64,000 bases of DNA. Origin: Deltaproteobacteria bacterium. Its GTDB lineage: Bacteria > Myxococcota_A > Polyangia > Polyangiales > Ga0077539. Below, piece by piece: positions 1-7,861 of the stretch (its first letter is position 1; every line of letters starts with the position of its first letter). A program made the translations under genes and the position numbers. Below the pieces are notes generated by a model. That model was not told where the DNA came from and made no database searches. It saw only the letters and a list, made by a program, of their open reading frames with translations. The DNA lies in the NCBI GenBank assembly GCA_030694465.1, contig JAUXYJ010000022.1, forward strand, positions 1-64,000. Reading direction: 5' to 3'.

Positions 1-198
1 GCCCTTGTCCATGGACTCGACCGCGAGCATGCGCTTGGTGTCCGTGAGGATCTCGATGAGGCTGCGTCGGAGCTCTTCGCTCGCGTTGGTGACAAAGTCC
101 GAGAGCTTCTCGCCAAAGCGATCGATCGCGGCCAAGAGCTCAGGCTCGACCTTGCGTGCGACCGTTCGGACGACGTCTCCTTGACGCCGTACTTTCAT
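1..198 (-). CDS. Hypothetical protein, truncated at the window edge (N-terminal 66 residues)
   Basis: An open minus-strand frame begins at an ATG at 198 and runs off the left edge without a stop. Third codon positions are almost all G or C in this frame and clearly less so in the opposite open frame, which is why the minus strand was chosen. The visible 66 residues are charged and probably helical, starting MKVRRQGDVV and containing FGEKLSDFV and ELRRSLIEIL. No domain is recognised. An AAGG lies only 3 nt before the ATG, so the ribosome site is weak and the start is tentative. Confidence 0.5.
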   Translation of the reverse strand, partial: MKVRRQGDVVRTVARKVEPELLAAIDRFGEKLSDFVTNASEELRRSLIEILTDTKRMLAVESMDKG

Positions 199-721
199 CG
201 CCCTTCGACGGATCTCTCCAGGCCACAGCGCGAAGCCGGTGCCCGACGAACCCCCAAACAACCACCGGAGCGGACGCGCCCTTCGATCTGCGGTCGTCCC
301 AGCCGATGCACTTGCTCGCGTTCGATCTCGACGCGCTCCTGTGCAGACGCCGCGCGATCGCACCCTCGTCGTGGACGCGCGGACAGAAGTGAGCGCCGAC
401 ACGCGCACGCCCCCGCCGACCTAGAGCAGCTCCGCTTCGGGGTGGCTACACGCATCTCAAGTTTACCGGGATTTTTCCAGGGAGTTACTCGGAGTGTGCA
501 GTCCTTTCAACCCGGCTCCGCGGTAGCGCGTCACGCGCTCAGCTCGCGGCACCTCCGGTCACGACGCGTTTGCCTGCGCCGACACAAGGCTCTCGTGCCA
601 ACGCTGCATCCATCCCCGCACGCTGCGATCGTCGCCCTTCCCCTTCAGGGTTCTGCAGCGCGATTCACGGCCCTTGAGACGCGCGTCCCAAGCGCGCAGA
701 AACACCGCGCGCCGCCGAACG
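199..721. other. Gene-poor stretch without a supported gene
   Basis: Between the truncated gene and the small lipoprotein there are only Arg/Ser/Cys-rich open frames without the G/C-rich third positions seen in real genes here. No tRNA-like cloverleaf, terminator with a T-run or repeat was seen. It should hold the promoter of the leftward truncated gene. Confidence 0.4.
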
Positions 722-1084
722 TCAGTTCGCCATGAAGGTCGCGGTCACGCCGGCGCCGCTGCCGGACGCCGTACAGGCCATCATCGCGATTTCCACGGTG
801 ATCGGGTCGTAGAAGTTAACCGTGCTGCTTGCCGTGGCGCCGCCGCTCGTCGCGTTGATCACGCAGCGACCGACGCGGCCCGTCGCGGTGCAGGTGCCCG
901 CAGAGTAGGTGCCCGCCGAGCAAGCGCGCATGGTGTCGGCCGCGTTGAAACCCGTGCCGTAGTCGGTACAGCTCATCGAGCCAGCGGCGCCCGTGCTGCA
1001 GCTGCCGGCCGGTCCACCACCACCACAGCCGCCAACCAACGCCATGATCATCATGCCGACCGCGAGAACAATTGACTTCTTCAT
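722..1084 (-). CDS. Small exported lipoprotein, unknown function
   Basis: 120-residue protein with a classical lipoprotein signal: MKKS n-region, a hydrophobic core, and lipobox LVGGC with the acylated Cys at residue 20, followed by a short Gly-rich linker. The mature part is Ala/Gly/Thr/Ser-rich with several cysteines (C29, C39 and later ones), so disulphides in the periplasm or at the surface are likely. A Thr/Val-rich C-terminal half could be beta structure. No family is recognised. The upstream sequence shows no strong Shine-Dalgarno site. It stands alone, convergent with nothing and upstream of nothing in an obvious operon. Confidence 0.75.
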   Translation of the reverse strand: MKKSIVLAVGMMIMALVGGCGGGGPAGSCSTGAAGSMSCTDYGTGFNAADTMRACSAGTYSAGTCTATGRVGRCVINATSGGATASSTVNFYDPITVEIAMMACTASGSGAGVTATFMAN

Positions 1085-1188
1085 TTCAGTGTCTTTCGAG
1101 AAAACAAGGGATGGAGTGAGAGGGCAGCGTCAGTGCCACCCTTCCATCGCCCTACATGCGATGGGTTACCAAAGTAGCGGGTGTGTCG

Positions 1189-1899
1189 CTACTGATTTGT
1201 CTCCGGCGTCGCCGCTGCTCTTACCATTCGTTCGAGCGCCTCGGTGGCCTCGAATCGTGGGCCAGGGGTCTCGCCGAACAAGCGCTGCCGCACCGAGGTG
1301 AGCGCTGCGTTGCGCGCGGATTCGTCGAGTCCGCCATCGGAGACGATCGCGTCTCGCGCGGTTCGGTACTCTTCCATCTTGGCGATCCACGCGGAGTCTC
1401 CGGCTTCGAGCTGTCGCTCGCGTAGCGCGGCCTCCGCGTTGAGCATCGAGCGTCCGAGCGAACGAGCCATCGCCGGAGGGGCTCCTGCGTCACGCAGCCT
1501 CGCCTCGAGCGCCTCCATCCTCGCGGGTAGCGAAGCCACTGCATCGATGACCGCAGCGACGGACACGGACTCGCCGCCGTCAGGGCGAGTCGCATCGGTC
1601 GCGTCGACGGACTGCGATGTCATCGATGACATGGATGTCGTCGAAGAAGCGCCGATAACCGCGCCCGCTCGCTGCGACGGAATCGACGGAACAACGACGA
1701 CGGGGTTCGGCCGCAGCAGCTGGGGGTCCGCCGCGAGGGTGTCTTGCGACGCCGTTTCACGGGGCGGTTGCGGAGCGCGGTCTGTGCAAGACCGTCGAAG
1801 CGCGATCACGCTCAGCGCGCAGCCCACGGCGAAGAGCGCGACCCGGAGCGGCTGCGAGGGACGAGGCGTATGGGGAGTGGAGGATGGGAGGGGCGGCAT
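1189..1899 (-). CDS. Membrane-anchored lipase-chaperone-like protein
   Basis: 236 residues from the ATG at 1899, chosen because it places a signal anchor (about residues 19-36, LRVALFAVGCALSVIALRR) at the N-terminus. A low-complexity Pro/Ser/Thr linker follows. The C-terminal helical part (about 155-225) has the pattern of the last helices of lipase secretion chaperones (Lif/LifO, Pfam Lipase_chap): RERQLEAGDSAW, then MEEYRTARDAI, a short loop, then ALTSVRQRLFG and EATEALERM. In known family members this region wraps around the lipase during periplasmic folding, and they are about 340 residues long, so this protein is short and lacks much of the first mini-domain. No lipase gene is adjacent. 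The family link is by pattern only. Confidence 0.55.
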   Translation of the reverse strand: MPPLPSSTPHTPRPSQPLRVALFAVGCALSVIALRRSCTDRAPQPPRETASQDTLAADPQLLRPNPVVVVPSIPSQRAGAVIGASSTTSMSSMTSQSVDATDATRPDGGESVSVAAVIDAVASLPARMEALEARLRDAGAPPAMARSLGRSMLNAEAALRERQLEAGDSAWIAKMEEYRTARDAIVSDGGLDESARNAALTSVRQRLFGETPGPRFEATEALERMVRAAATPETNQ

Positions 1900-2012
1900 C
1901 AAGCGGCGGGACTGTACGCTCGGAGCTCGACGCGCGCAGCGGATTTGACGTCCGCGCGCGGGGCCCTTGAAAAGGCCAGCGGGTCGCATCATCCGCTTCG
2001 TAGAATCGTCCC

Positions 2013-2286
2013 ATGGACGACGCAGACGACGTGCGAGAGCAGCTGCTCGAGGGCCTCGACGAGATCTCGATCACGAATTCATGTGGAACGCTCTGGGGCC
2101 TCGGTGACGACGCGTGCGTCGTGCTCGCAGCGTCTCTGCTCGCGCAGGGCTTTTTCGCGAGATCATCCGCGTGATGCCGCGCTCTGTCTCTGCGATTGGG
2201 ACCGCACTCGCAGCCGCCTCGTCGCTGATGAGATCGCGCGCGAAATCGGCCCGATGAGTGTTCTGTCCGCCGAAGAGAATGAGTGA
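2013..2286 (+). pseudogene. Short coding-biased stretch with apparent frameshifts
   Basis: From ATG 2013 a frame with strong G/C third-position bias encodes MDDADDVREQ... through LLAQGFF, then stops at 2172-2174 after 53 codons. At the five-T run 2151-2155 (read as TTT TTC) a -1 shift would continue as REIIRVMPRS... to a stop at 2255-2257. The third frame then looks coding again (VADEIAREIG...) up to a stop at 2284-2286. This could be a decayed small gene, a sequencing indel in a homopolymer, or less likely a programmed shift. No homolog is recognised and there is no clear ribosome site. Confidence 0.3.
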
Positions 2287-2486
2287 GCACGCGCTGAGAA
2301 AATCGGGCATGCGCCGATGCTGCCAGCGACAACCTATACGCAGAAGGACGCCGGTTCACACAGCGGGCAGTGAGCGGATTTCAGCCACCCAGGGTGGTCC
2401 GAGCGCTGTGCCGAATGTTCCATGAGCGCCATTGCCCAAGCGCAAGCCCTTGTCAGCACCCGGCCCGGCGTGGCGTACTTCGGCCC

Positions 2487-3134
2487 GTGAAACTCACGCA
2501 CCTCGCATGGACTCTCGCGACCGTAGCCGCCGTCTCTGTGGTCGATCCCCACCAGGCTCACGCACAGGCTGCTCCACAGCGCCTTGTGCCAACGGGGAGC
2601 GCGCCCGCAGTGACTCCTCCGGCGGCAGGGGCCACCAACACCCACACGGCGACGCCAGGGCGGCAAGCGCTTTCACGTGCCAACGCGGCCTATGTCGCGC
2701 GGGACTGGGCCGCCGCGCTGGGGGCTTTTCGCGAGGCCCAACAGCACAGCGCAGAGCGCGTCGAGGCGACCCTCGGGGTGGGCTTTGTGATGGCGCAGCA
2801 GAACAACGCAGAGGGCGCGCTGACTGCGTTTCGTGAGGCAGTTTCGCTTACGGCCGGGCAAGACGCGCTGGCGCTTGACCGCGTGCGCGCGCTGCAGAGT
2901 GTGTCGATGCAGTACGAAGCGATAGGGCGCTGGTCGGACGCTCTCGCGGGCTGGCAGGCGTTTGTCACGTATGCCCAAGCGCATCCCACGGTGGCCAACC
3001 CTGCGATCGGCCAGGCGCGGGTACTCGCAGTGCAGGCCCGTGAGCAACGCGAGCGATTGGACGGGCAAGTTCGCACACGGATTGAAGAGCGACGCGCGCG
3101 CAACGCGACGCCCCCGGCAGCGACTGCTCCCTGA
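2487..3134 (+). CDS. Periplasmic TPR-repeat protein
   Basis: 215 residues from the GTG at 2487. This start gives a clean Sec signal peptide (KLTHLAWTLATVAAV core, cleavage around AHA-QA) rather than the Cys/Arg-rich extension available upstream. A Pro/Ala/Thr-rich linker is followed by two to three TPR-like helical hairpins: ALSRANAAYVARDWAAALGAFREAQ, then EATLGVGFVMAQQNNAEGALTAFREAV and YEAIGRWSDALAGWQAFV. The C-terminus is a charged helix. TPR proteins are protein-binding scaffolds and nothing shows a partner. It is convergent with the kinase-like gene, whose stop lies only 5 nt away. Confidence 0.75.
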   Translation: MKLTHLAWTLATVAAVSVVDPHQAHAQAAPQRLVPTGSAPAVTPPAAGATNTHTATPGRQALSRANAAYVARDWAAALGAFREAQQHSAERVEATLGVGFVMAQQNNAEGALTAFREAVSLTAGQDALALDRVRALQSVSMQYEAIGRWSDALAGWQAFVTYAQAHPTVANPAIGQARVLAVQAREQRERLDGQVRTRIEERRARNATPPAATAP

Positions 3135-3139
3135 GCGGG

Positions 3140-4192
3140 CTAGTTGAGCTGTTCGGCGGGGAGGTGAACGCGGACAGCCCAGCCGTTGTCGAGCCGCTCG
3201 ACTTCGGCGGTTCCGCCGAGGGGGGCGACGCGGCCCTTGAGGGGCGCGAGGGCTCTGCGGTGTCGCGCGCCGTCGTCTTTGCTGACGGTGTTGTCGCTCA
3301 AGAGAATGTGCACGCCACCGCGGCCGCGCGAGACGTTGACCTCAAGTGAGCGAGACTCGGTGTGCTTCGCGGTCTGCAGCATGGCTTCTTGGACAATCTT
3401 GGTGAGATTGCTCCGGATTTTTGCAGACGGAGGCGCGAGCCCTGAGAGATCAATCGTGAGGGCAGTGTTGAGCCCTTCGCTCTCGCCAAACGAGGTCACC
3501 GTGCCGCGGAGCTTCTCGATGAGGGCGTCCCAGCCGGTGGTGTCTTCGTCTTCGACGACCTTGCGAGGCGGCCTGGGTGGCAGGCTCGTTCGGCGGGGCG
3601 TACGGAGGGATTCTCCGTGCTTTTTCTGGGCGAGCGTCGCGAACTCGCGCAAGAGCGCGTCGCGCTCGAACTGGGCCTCGGCGGCGCGTCGGGAGTGCGC
3701 AATGATCGCGACGAAGCCAAACATCGCGATGGCCGACGCGATCGCGACCGGTGCGGTGGGCGCGCCTTGGCTCGTGGCTGCGCGGACGAGAGGCGCGAGG
3801 GCCGCGCTGGCGCCCGCCACGACCACCAGAGGGTCCGAGGGGTCACGGCTCGCGAAGAGCATCAGCGTGGCGGCATGGATCGCGGTGTGGAGCCCTAAGG
3901 GGGCCCCTGAGGCCCCCGCGGTGGTCGCGGTCGAAGCCAAGAGGGTAGCCCAGGCGAGCTCATCGAGTGGGGTGACATTGGGCTCACGGCGGCCACGAAA
4001 AAACGCGACGGCGCCCAGAACAAACGCGGCCACGGTGAGCAGCATGGTCGCGCCGCGGGGCGGGCCAAACCAGGGCTCCAAGCGAGGCACAAGCCGCGCG
4101 ACGAGCAGGCTCCCGAGCGAGAGCAAGCTGAGGTCAACCAGGGGCGCGCGGGCAGTGCGCAACCGTCGTTCGTCGGGGTCTGGCGGGGTCAT
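3140..4192 (-). CDS. Degenerate histidine-kinase-like membrane protein
   Basis: 350 residues from ATG 4192 (MTPPDPDERR). About five to six hydrophobic segments occupy residues 15-175. A charged helix (AQFERDALLREFATLAQKK) and a flexible basic linker follow, then a C-terminal domain resembling the HATPase of NarX/DesK-type kinases. The N-box-like helix KIVQEAMLQTAKHTES is clear and the GTAEVERLDNGWAVRVHLPAE end matches the usual last strands. The Gly-rich lid is poor (LLSDNTVSKDDG) and no convincing phospho-acceptor His motif precedes it. No response regulator is adjacent. It may be a sensor that binds rather than phosphorylates partners; this is inference. Confidence 0.55.
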   Translation of the reverse strand: MTPPDPDERRLRTARAPLVDLSLLSLGSLLVARLVPRLEPWFGPPRGATMLLTVAAFVLGAVAFFRGRREPNVTPLDELAWATLLASTATTAGASGAPLGLHTAIHAATLMLFASRDPSDPLVVVAGASAALAPLVRAATSQGAPTAPVAIASAIAMFGFVAIIAHSRRAAEAQFERDALLREFATLAQKKHGESLRTPRRTSLPPRPPRKVVEDEDTTGWDALIEKLRGTVTSFGESEGLNTALTIDLSGLAPPSAKIRSNLTKIVQEAMLQTAKHTESRSLEVNVSRGRGGVHILLSDNTVSKDDGARHRRALAPLKGRVAPLGGTAEVERLDNGWAVRVHLPAEQLN

Positions 4193-4411
4193 CGCACGTC
4201 GATAGATTCGCTGGGCGTTTGCTGCGGAGACAGCGTGCGCGGGGTTGGATGGATGCGAACGATAGGTCTGGTGCACAGCGCCCAATGCGCAAGCGCCGTG
4301 GAAAGCTACAACGGGCAATCCTACCGCAGCCGCACCGCGTGGCCAGTGCCCGGTGTGCGAACCTTCTTCGTGGCGCGCTGGAGCTCGCGGGGCCGGCGCG
4401 CCCGCAAAGGC

Positions 4412-5869
4412 TCAATCGGGCTGAAAAATCCGAGTCTGCGACGAGTCGTTGTCGTAGCAGCGCAGGGTCTGGCCTCGGTAGACGATCGTTCGGTCAAAGC
4501 TCCAGGCTCCAAACGCGTTGACCAGCACGGCGACAGCGAAGAGCGCGAGCCAACCGCGGCCGATGCGCTTGGTGTTGAGCGCCAAGAGCACGATCAAGAA
4601 CGGGGCGATGTCGTTGCTGAAGCGAAAGCCAAACTGAACCCAGCCTGAGTTTTGGTAAAACAACAAAACCGCGGCGATTCCCGCTGCGGAGAGCGCCAAG
4701 AAGGGGGTGAGGCCGTGGTCTCCGCGGACACGCATGCGGACGAGGCCGAGGTAGTGCGGGGTGGTGACCCAGAGCGCGAGGCCGTGGAGCGAGATCAGAA
4801 TGTACGGAAAATCCCTGGTAAACCACGGAAGCGAGCTCAGCACGATGGCGAGGTTGCGGCCGAGGTAGTGGTAGTTAAACAAGCCCCAGCGCTCGATACG
4901 GCCTTGCCAGCCGATTTGCAGAAAGCGGTAGCCCACTTCGCCGGGGTCTCCGAAGCGGAGGTAGTTGAGCGTGAGCGAGACGGCGAGGGCGCCGGCGACG
5001 GGGATCGCGAAGCGCATACAAGTGCGAAACGCTGCGGCGAGGTCGGCCTCGGTGATCCAGGACTTGAGCGTGGTGGCGGGCGTGCTCTCGCGGCGGTGGA
5101 CGCGCAGGGCTTCGAGGGCAAAGAGCGGGGCGGCCCAGACCATGTTGGCGCGCGTGTGGATGGCGAGGCCCAGAAAGAGCCCTGCGAGCCAGGGGTTGCG
5201 GGCGCCGAGGGCGAACCAGAGGTAGCCCACGACGAGCGAGGCGTTGACGATGTGGGCGACGAACCAGACCGAGCCCTGGACCGCGCTAAAGAAGTACACC
5301 GTGCCAAACGCGAAGAGCATTGAAAACATTACGTTTTCTCGCCACGAGCGCTCGCTCTGGCCTTCGCGAGATAGCCGCGCGAGCAAGAGATACAGCAGCG
5401 CGGGGGCGAGGCCACCCAAGAGGACATCGAGCCTGCGGTTGGCAAAATCGCGCCCAAAGATCGCGACCGCGGGCATGTACACCACCGCCGGAAAGCTCGG
5501 AAACGCCACATACCAGCGGCCGTTGTGGTGTGCCCAGTCGTTGCCGCCACCGCCGGGTGGGCAGCGTCGCGCGGCGAGGTCTTCGGGCGAGCAGCGCACT
5601 TGGAGTGTGCCGTGGAGGTAAGAGTCGGCGAGGTACGAGAAGTGATTGTCCGGCGAGTGCACCGCGAGGCGCTCGGCTGCGAAGACCGCGAAAATCAGCG
5701 AGCAAAACGCGAAGATCGCGAGGGCCACGCGCATCGGCGAGGGCTCAAGGTGTGCGCGCGCGTGCGGGGCTTGGCTCTCACGGGGGCGCTCGGGGGCGGG
5801 CGCTTCGACAGGGGCGGGCGCTTCGACGGGGGCGGCGGGCTTGTCAGTGTCAGCGGGGGACTCGTTCAT
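4412..5869 (-). CDS. Polytopic GT-C-type membrane glycosyltransferase-like protein
   Basis: 485 residues from ATG 5869. The N-terminal 45 residues are a cytoplasmic Pro/Glu/Ala-rich tail (repeated EAPAPVEAPAP). About ten transmembrane segments follow. After the first span comes a loop with PDNHFSYLADSYLHG, an acidic motif placed as in GT-C (PMT/ArnT-like) lipid-linked sugar transferases, and a Cys/Gly-rich loop (CPPGGGGNDW). Later features include GLFLGLAIHTRANM and a long final loop. In GT-C enzymes the first periplasmic loop holds the catalytic Asp; that D in LADS fills this role here is inference. The donor and acceptor are unknown. It is divergent from mrp with about 170 nt between starts. 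Confidence 0.6.
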   Translation of the reverse strand: MNESPADTDKPAAPVEAPAPVEAPAPERPRESQAPHARAHLEPSPMRVALAIFAFCSLIFAVFAAERLAVHSPDNHFSYLADSYLHGTLQVRCSPEDLAARRCPPGGGGNDWAHHNGRWYVAFPSFPAVVYMPAVAIFGRDFANRRLDVLLGGLAPALLYLLLARLSREGQSERSWRENVMFSMLFAFGTVYFFSAVQGSVWFVAHIVNASLVVGYLWFALGARNPWLAGLFLGLAIHTRANMVWAAPLFALEALRVHRRESTPATTLKSWITEADLAAAFRTCMRFAIPVAGALAVSLTLNYLRFGDPGEVGYRFLQIGWQGRIERWGLFNYHYLGRNLAIVLSSLPWFTRDFPYILISLHGLALWVTTPHYLGLVRMRVRGDHGLTPFLALSAAGIAAVLLFYQNSGWVQFGFRFSNDIAPFLIVLLALNTKRIGRGWLALFAVAVLVNAFGAWSFDRTIVYRGQTLRCYDNDSSQTRIFQPD

Positions 5870-6041
5870 CGGCAGACGGGGTGTATACCGAAAAACGGTG
5901 CGAGGGTCGGCACTGTGTGAGGGTCTTGGTCTGCTATACAGCGCGGGCTCGTGAGGGCTGCGCGCATCAAGGGCTGCTCTCGAGGCATCCAAAGCGCGCA
6001 ACGACTCGCCGAAGCAACGACCCAACCATGGACGGCAAAGC

Positions 6042-7139
6042 ATGTCACTGACGCAAGACCTCGCAAAAAGCGCTCTCGAAGCCATCGTAGACCCTGTCAC
6101 CCAAAAGCCCCTCGGCGCGCTCGGGATGCTCAAGCGCGTAGACGTCGCGGGAACCACGGTTCACGCAGAGATTGAGCTGTTTTCGCACGCATCGAGCGGG
6201 CGCGAGGCCATCGAGGCCGAGGCCGAGCGAGTGCTCACGCAAGCGGGCGCTACGTCGGTCGAGCTCACTTTTTCGGCCAACGTGCGTACTCGCCAGGTGA
6301 CCGGCGAAGACCCGTGTCCCGACGTCAAAAACGTGATCTTGGTGATGTCGGGCAAGGGCGGCGTGGGCAAGAGCACGGTGGCCGCGAATCTCACCCTCGC
6401 GCTGCACCGCGCGGGGGCTCGCGTAGGGATCTTAGACGCGGACATCTATGGCCCGAGCGTGCCGACCATGTTGGGTGTGCAGGGGCGCCCAGTGAGCGCG
6501 GATGGCAAGTCCATCGAGCCGCTTGAGCGCTTCGGCGTGAAGATCATGTCCATTGGATTTTTGCTTGATGACCCAAAGACGGCTGTGGTCTGGCGTGGGC
6601 CCATGTTGCACGGCGCGTTGCAGCAGTTTTTGCAGGACGTGCACTGGGGCAAGCTGGACTATCTGATTTTGGATCTTCCGCCTGGGACGGGGGACGTGGC
6701 GCTGACGTTGTCACAGAAGATCAAGGTGACAGGCGCGGTGATCGTGACGACGCCGCAAGAGGTCGCGCTGATGGACGTCTATAAATCCATTTCGATGTGC
6801 CAAAAGCTTAATATTCCGATCTTGGGTGTGGTCGAGAATATGAGCTATTTTATGGACCCGAGCGGCAACCGCAACGAGATCTTTGGTCGCGGTGGTGGCG
6901 AGAAAGCGGCGGAGTTTGCGAAGGCTCCGCTGCTCGCGCAGATCCCGATGGACTCGCTCGTGCGCGAGTGGGGAGACAACGGGACGCCGGTGGTGCAAGC
7001 CCAGCCGACGAGCACAGTGGCCAAGGCCTTCAAAGAGCTCGCAGAGCGGCTCAGTGACAAGATCACGCTGGCGCTCAACGAGAGCTACGGCGGGGTCGCA
7101 CCCACCGAAGGGCCCAAGCGTCTTAAGATCCTGCGCTGA
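6042..7139 (+). CDS. mrp: Mrp/ApbC-family iron-sulfur cluster carrier ATPase
   Basis: 365 residues. The N-terminal MIP18/DUF59-like domain (1-85, with DPVTQKPLGALGML) is followed by a deviant Walker A GKGGVGKST at 104-112 with the signature first lysine of the MinD/Mrp class. Also present are DADIYGPSVP, WRGPMLH and LDLPPGTGD, all diagnostic for Mrp/NBP35. These proteins bind and deliver Fe-S clusters in the cytosol. The usual CxxC after NMSYF, which ligates the bridging cluster, is absent: residues 271-276 read MDPSGN. Some bacterial Mrp proteins share this loss. C92 is the nearest remaining candidate ligand. No strong ribosome site precedes the ATG. Identification of the family is firm; cluster binding by this copy is not. 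Confidence 0.92.
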   Translation: MSLTQDLAKSALEAIVDPVTQKPLGALGMLKRVDVAGTTVHAEIELFSHASSGREAIEAEAERVLTQAGATSVELTFSANVRTRQVTGEDPCPDVKNVILVMSGKGGVGKSTVAANLTLALHRAGARVGILDADIYGPSVPTMLGVQGRPVSADGKSIEPLERFGVKIMSIGFLLDDPKTAVVWRGPMLHGALQQFLQDVHWGKLDYLILDLPPGTGDVALTLSQKIKVTGAVIVTTPQEVALMDVYKSISMCQKLNIPILGVVENMSYFMDPSGNRNEIFGRGGGEKAAEFAKAPLLAQIPMDSLVREWGDNGTPVVQAQPTSTVAKAFKELAERLSDKITLALNESYGGVAPTEGPKRLKILR

Positions 7140-7176
7140 GATTATCCCTGCAAATACGCAGAGAATACTAAGCGCA

Positions 7177-7662
7177 CTACGCTGCTGCGGTCACTGTTCG
7201 GCGGCCCCAGCCGGTGCGAAGATCGAGCGGGCGGTTCCAGCCGACGGAGAGCGCGCGGGCGAGGGGGATGCGCGAGGGGACGCCGTCGAAGGCCAAGCCC
7301 ATTTGGTCGCTGTCGGACCACTCGACGCGGCACGGAAACGCGAGCTCGACCCCGAGCGAAGTCGCGATGACGCGCACGATGGTCACGGTGCCTGCTCGCA
7401 GAGGGTGGGCCAAGCGAAGACGCATTCCGTCGCGCGAGACTGCGACTAAGTGTGCGCTCTCAAATCCGCCAGGGGAGGTGAGCTGCACGGGGATTCCGCC
7501 GCTGTGTTGGTCGGTGTCGTCGGGCCCTGGGGCGCTGCCGTCGCCGGGGATCATGCGGCTCAGAGCGAACCTTTGGGCGAGCTCGTCGGACGAGGCCGGC
7601 GTGTTCTTTGCGCGCTCTGTGAGCGATACAAAGTCGAAGACCATCTCGAGAATGTCGTCCAT
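7177..7662 (-). CDS. PilZ-like domain protein
   Basis: 161 residues. The start at ATG 7662 is fixed by AAAGGAG nine nt upstream. The N-terminal helix (MDDILEMVFDFVSLTERAK) precedes an acidic linker. The C-terminal half is a small beta-barrel pattern like PilZ: AVSRDGMRLRL in the place of the DxSxxG motif, then VTIVRV, VELAFPCRVEWSDSDQMGLAF. PilZ domains bind cyclic di-GMP through RxxxR and D/NxSxxG. The second motif is recognisable but the Arg pair is not obvious, so nucleotide binding is uncertain. It lies between convergent mrp (38 nt from its stop) and divergent rarA. Confidence 0.6.
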   Translation of the reverse strand: MDDILEMVFDFVSLTERAKNTPASSDELAQRFALSRMIPGDGSAPGPDDTDQHSGGIPVQLTSPGGFESAHLVAVSRDGMRLRLAHPLRAGTVTIVRVIATSLGVELAFPCRVEWSDSDQMGLAFDGVPSRIPLARALSVGWNRPLDLRTGWGRRTVTAAA

Positions 7663-7861
7663 GGTGAGCGCTCCTTTGGGGGGACAGTGCGTTGCGAGCA
7701 ACGTGCGGGGGACTTGTTGGGGGCAACTGCGAGTGATGTGCCAGCGCGTCGCGTGGGGTGGTGCTTGAGCGTGAGGCGATGTCGGCGCGCTAAAACCTAT
7801 GGACGCGCGAGATCGGCCAAATGTTTGCGCTTGCCCTGCGATTGGGCTCAAGAGATGCGCT

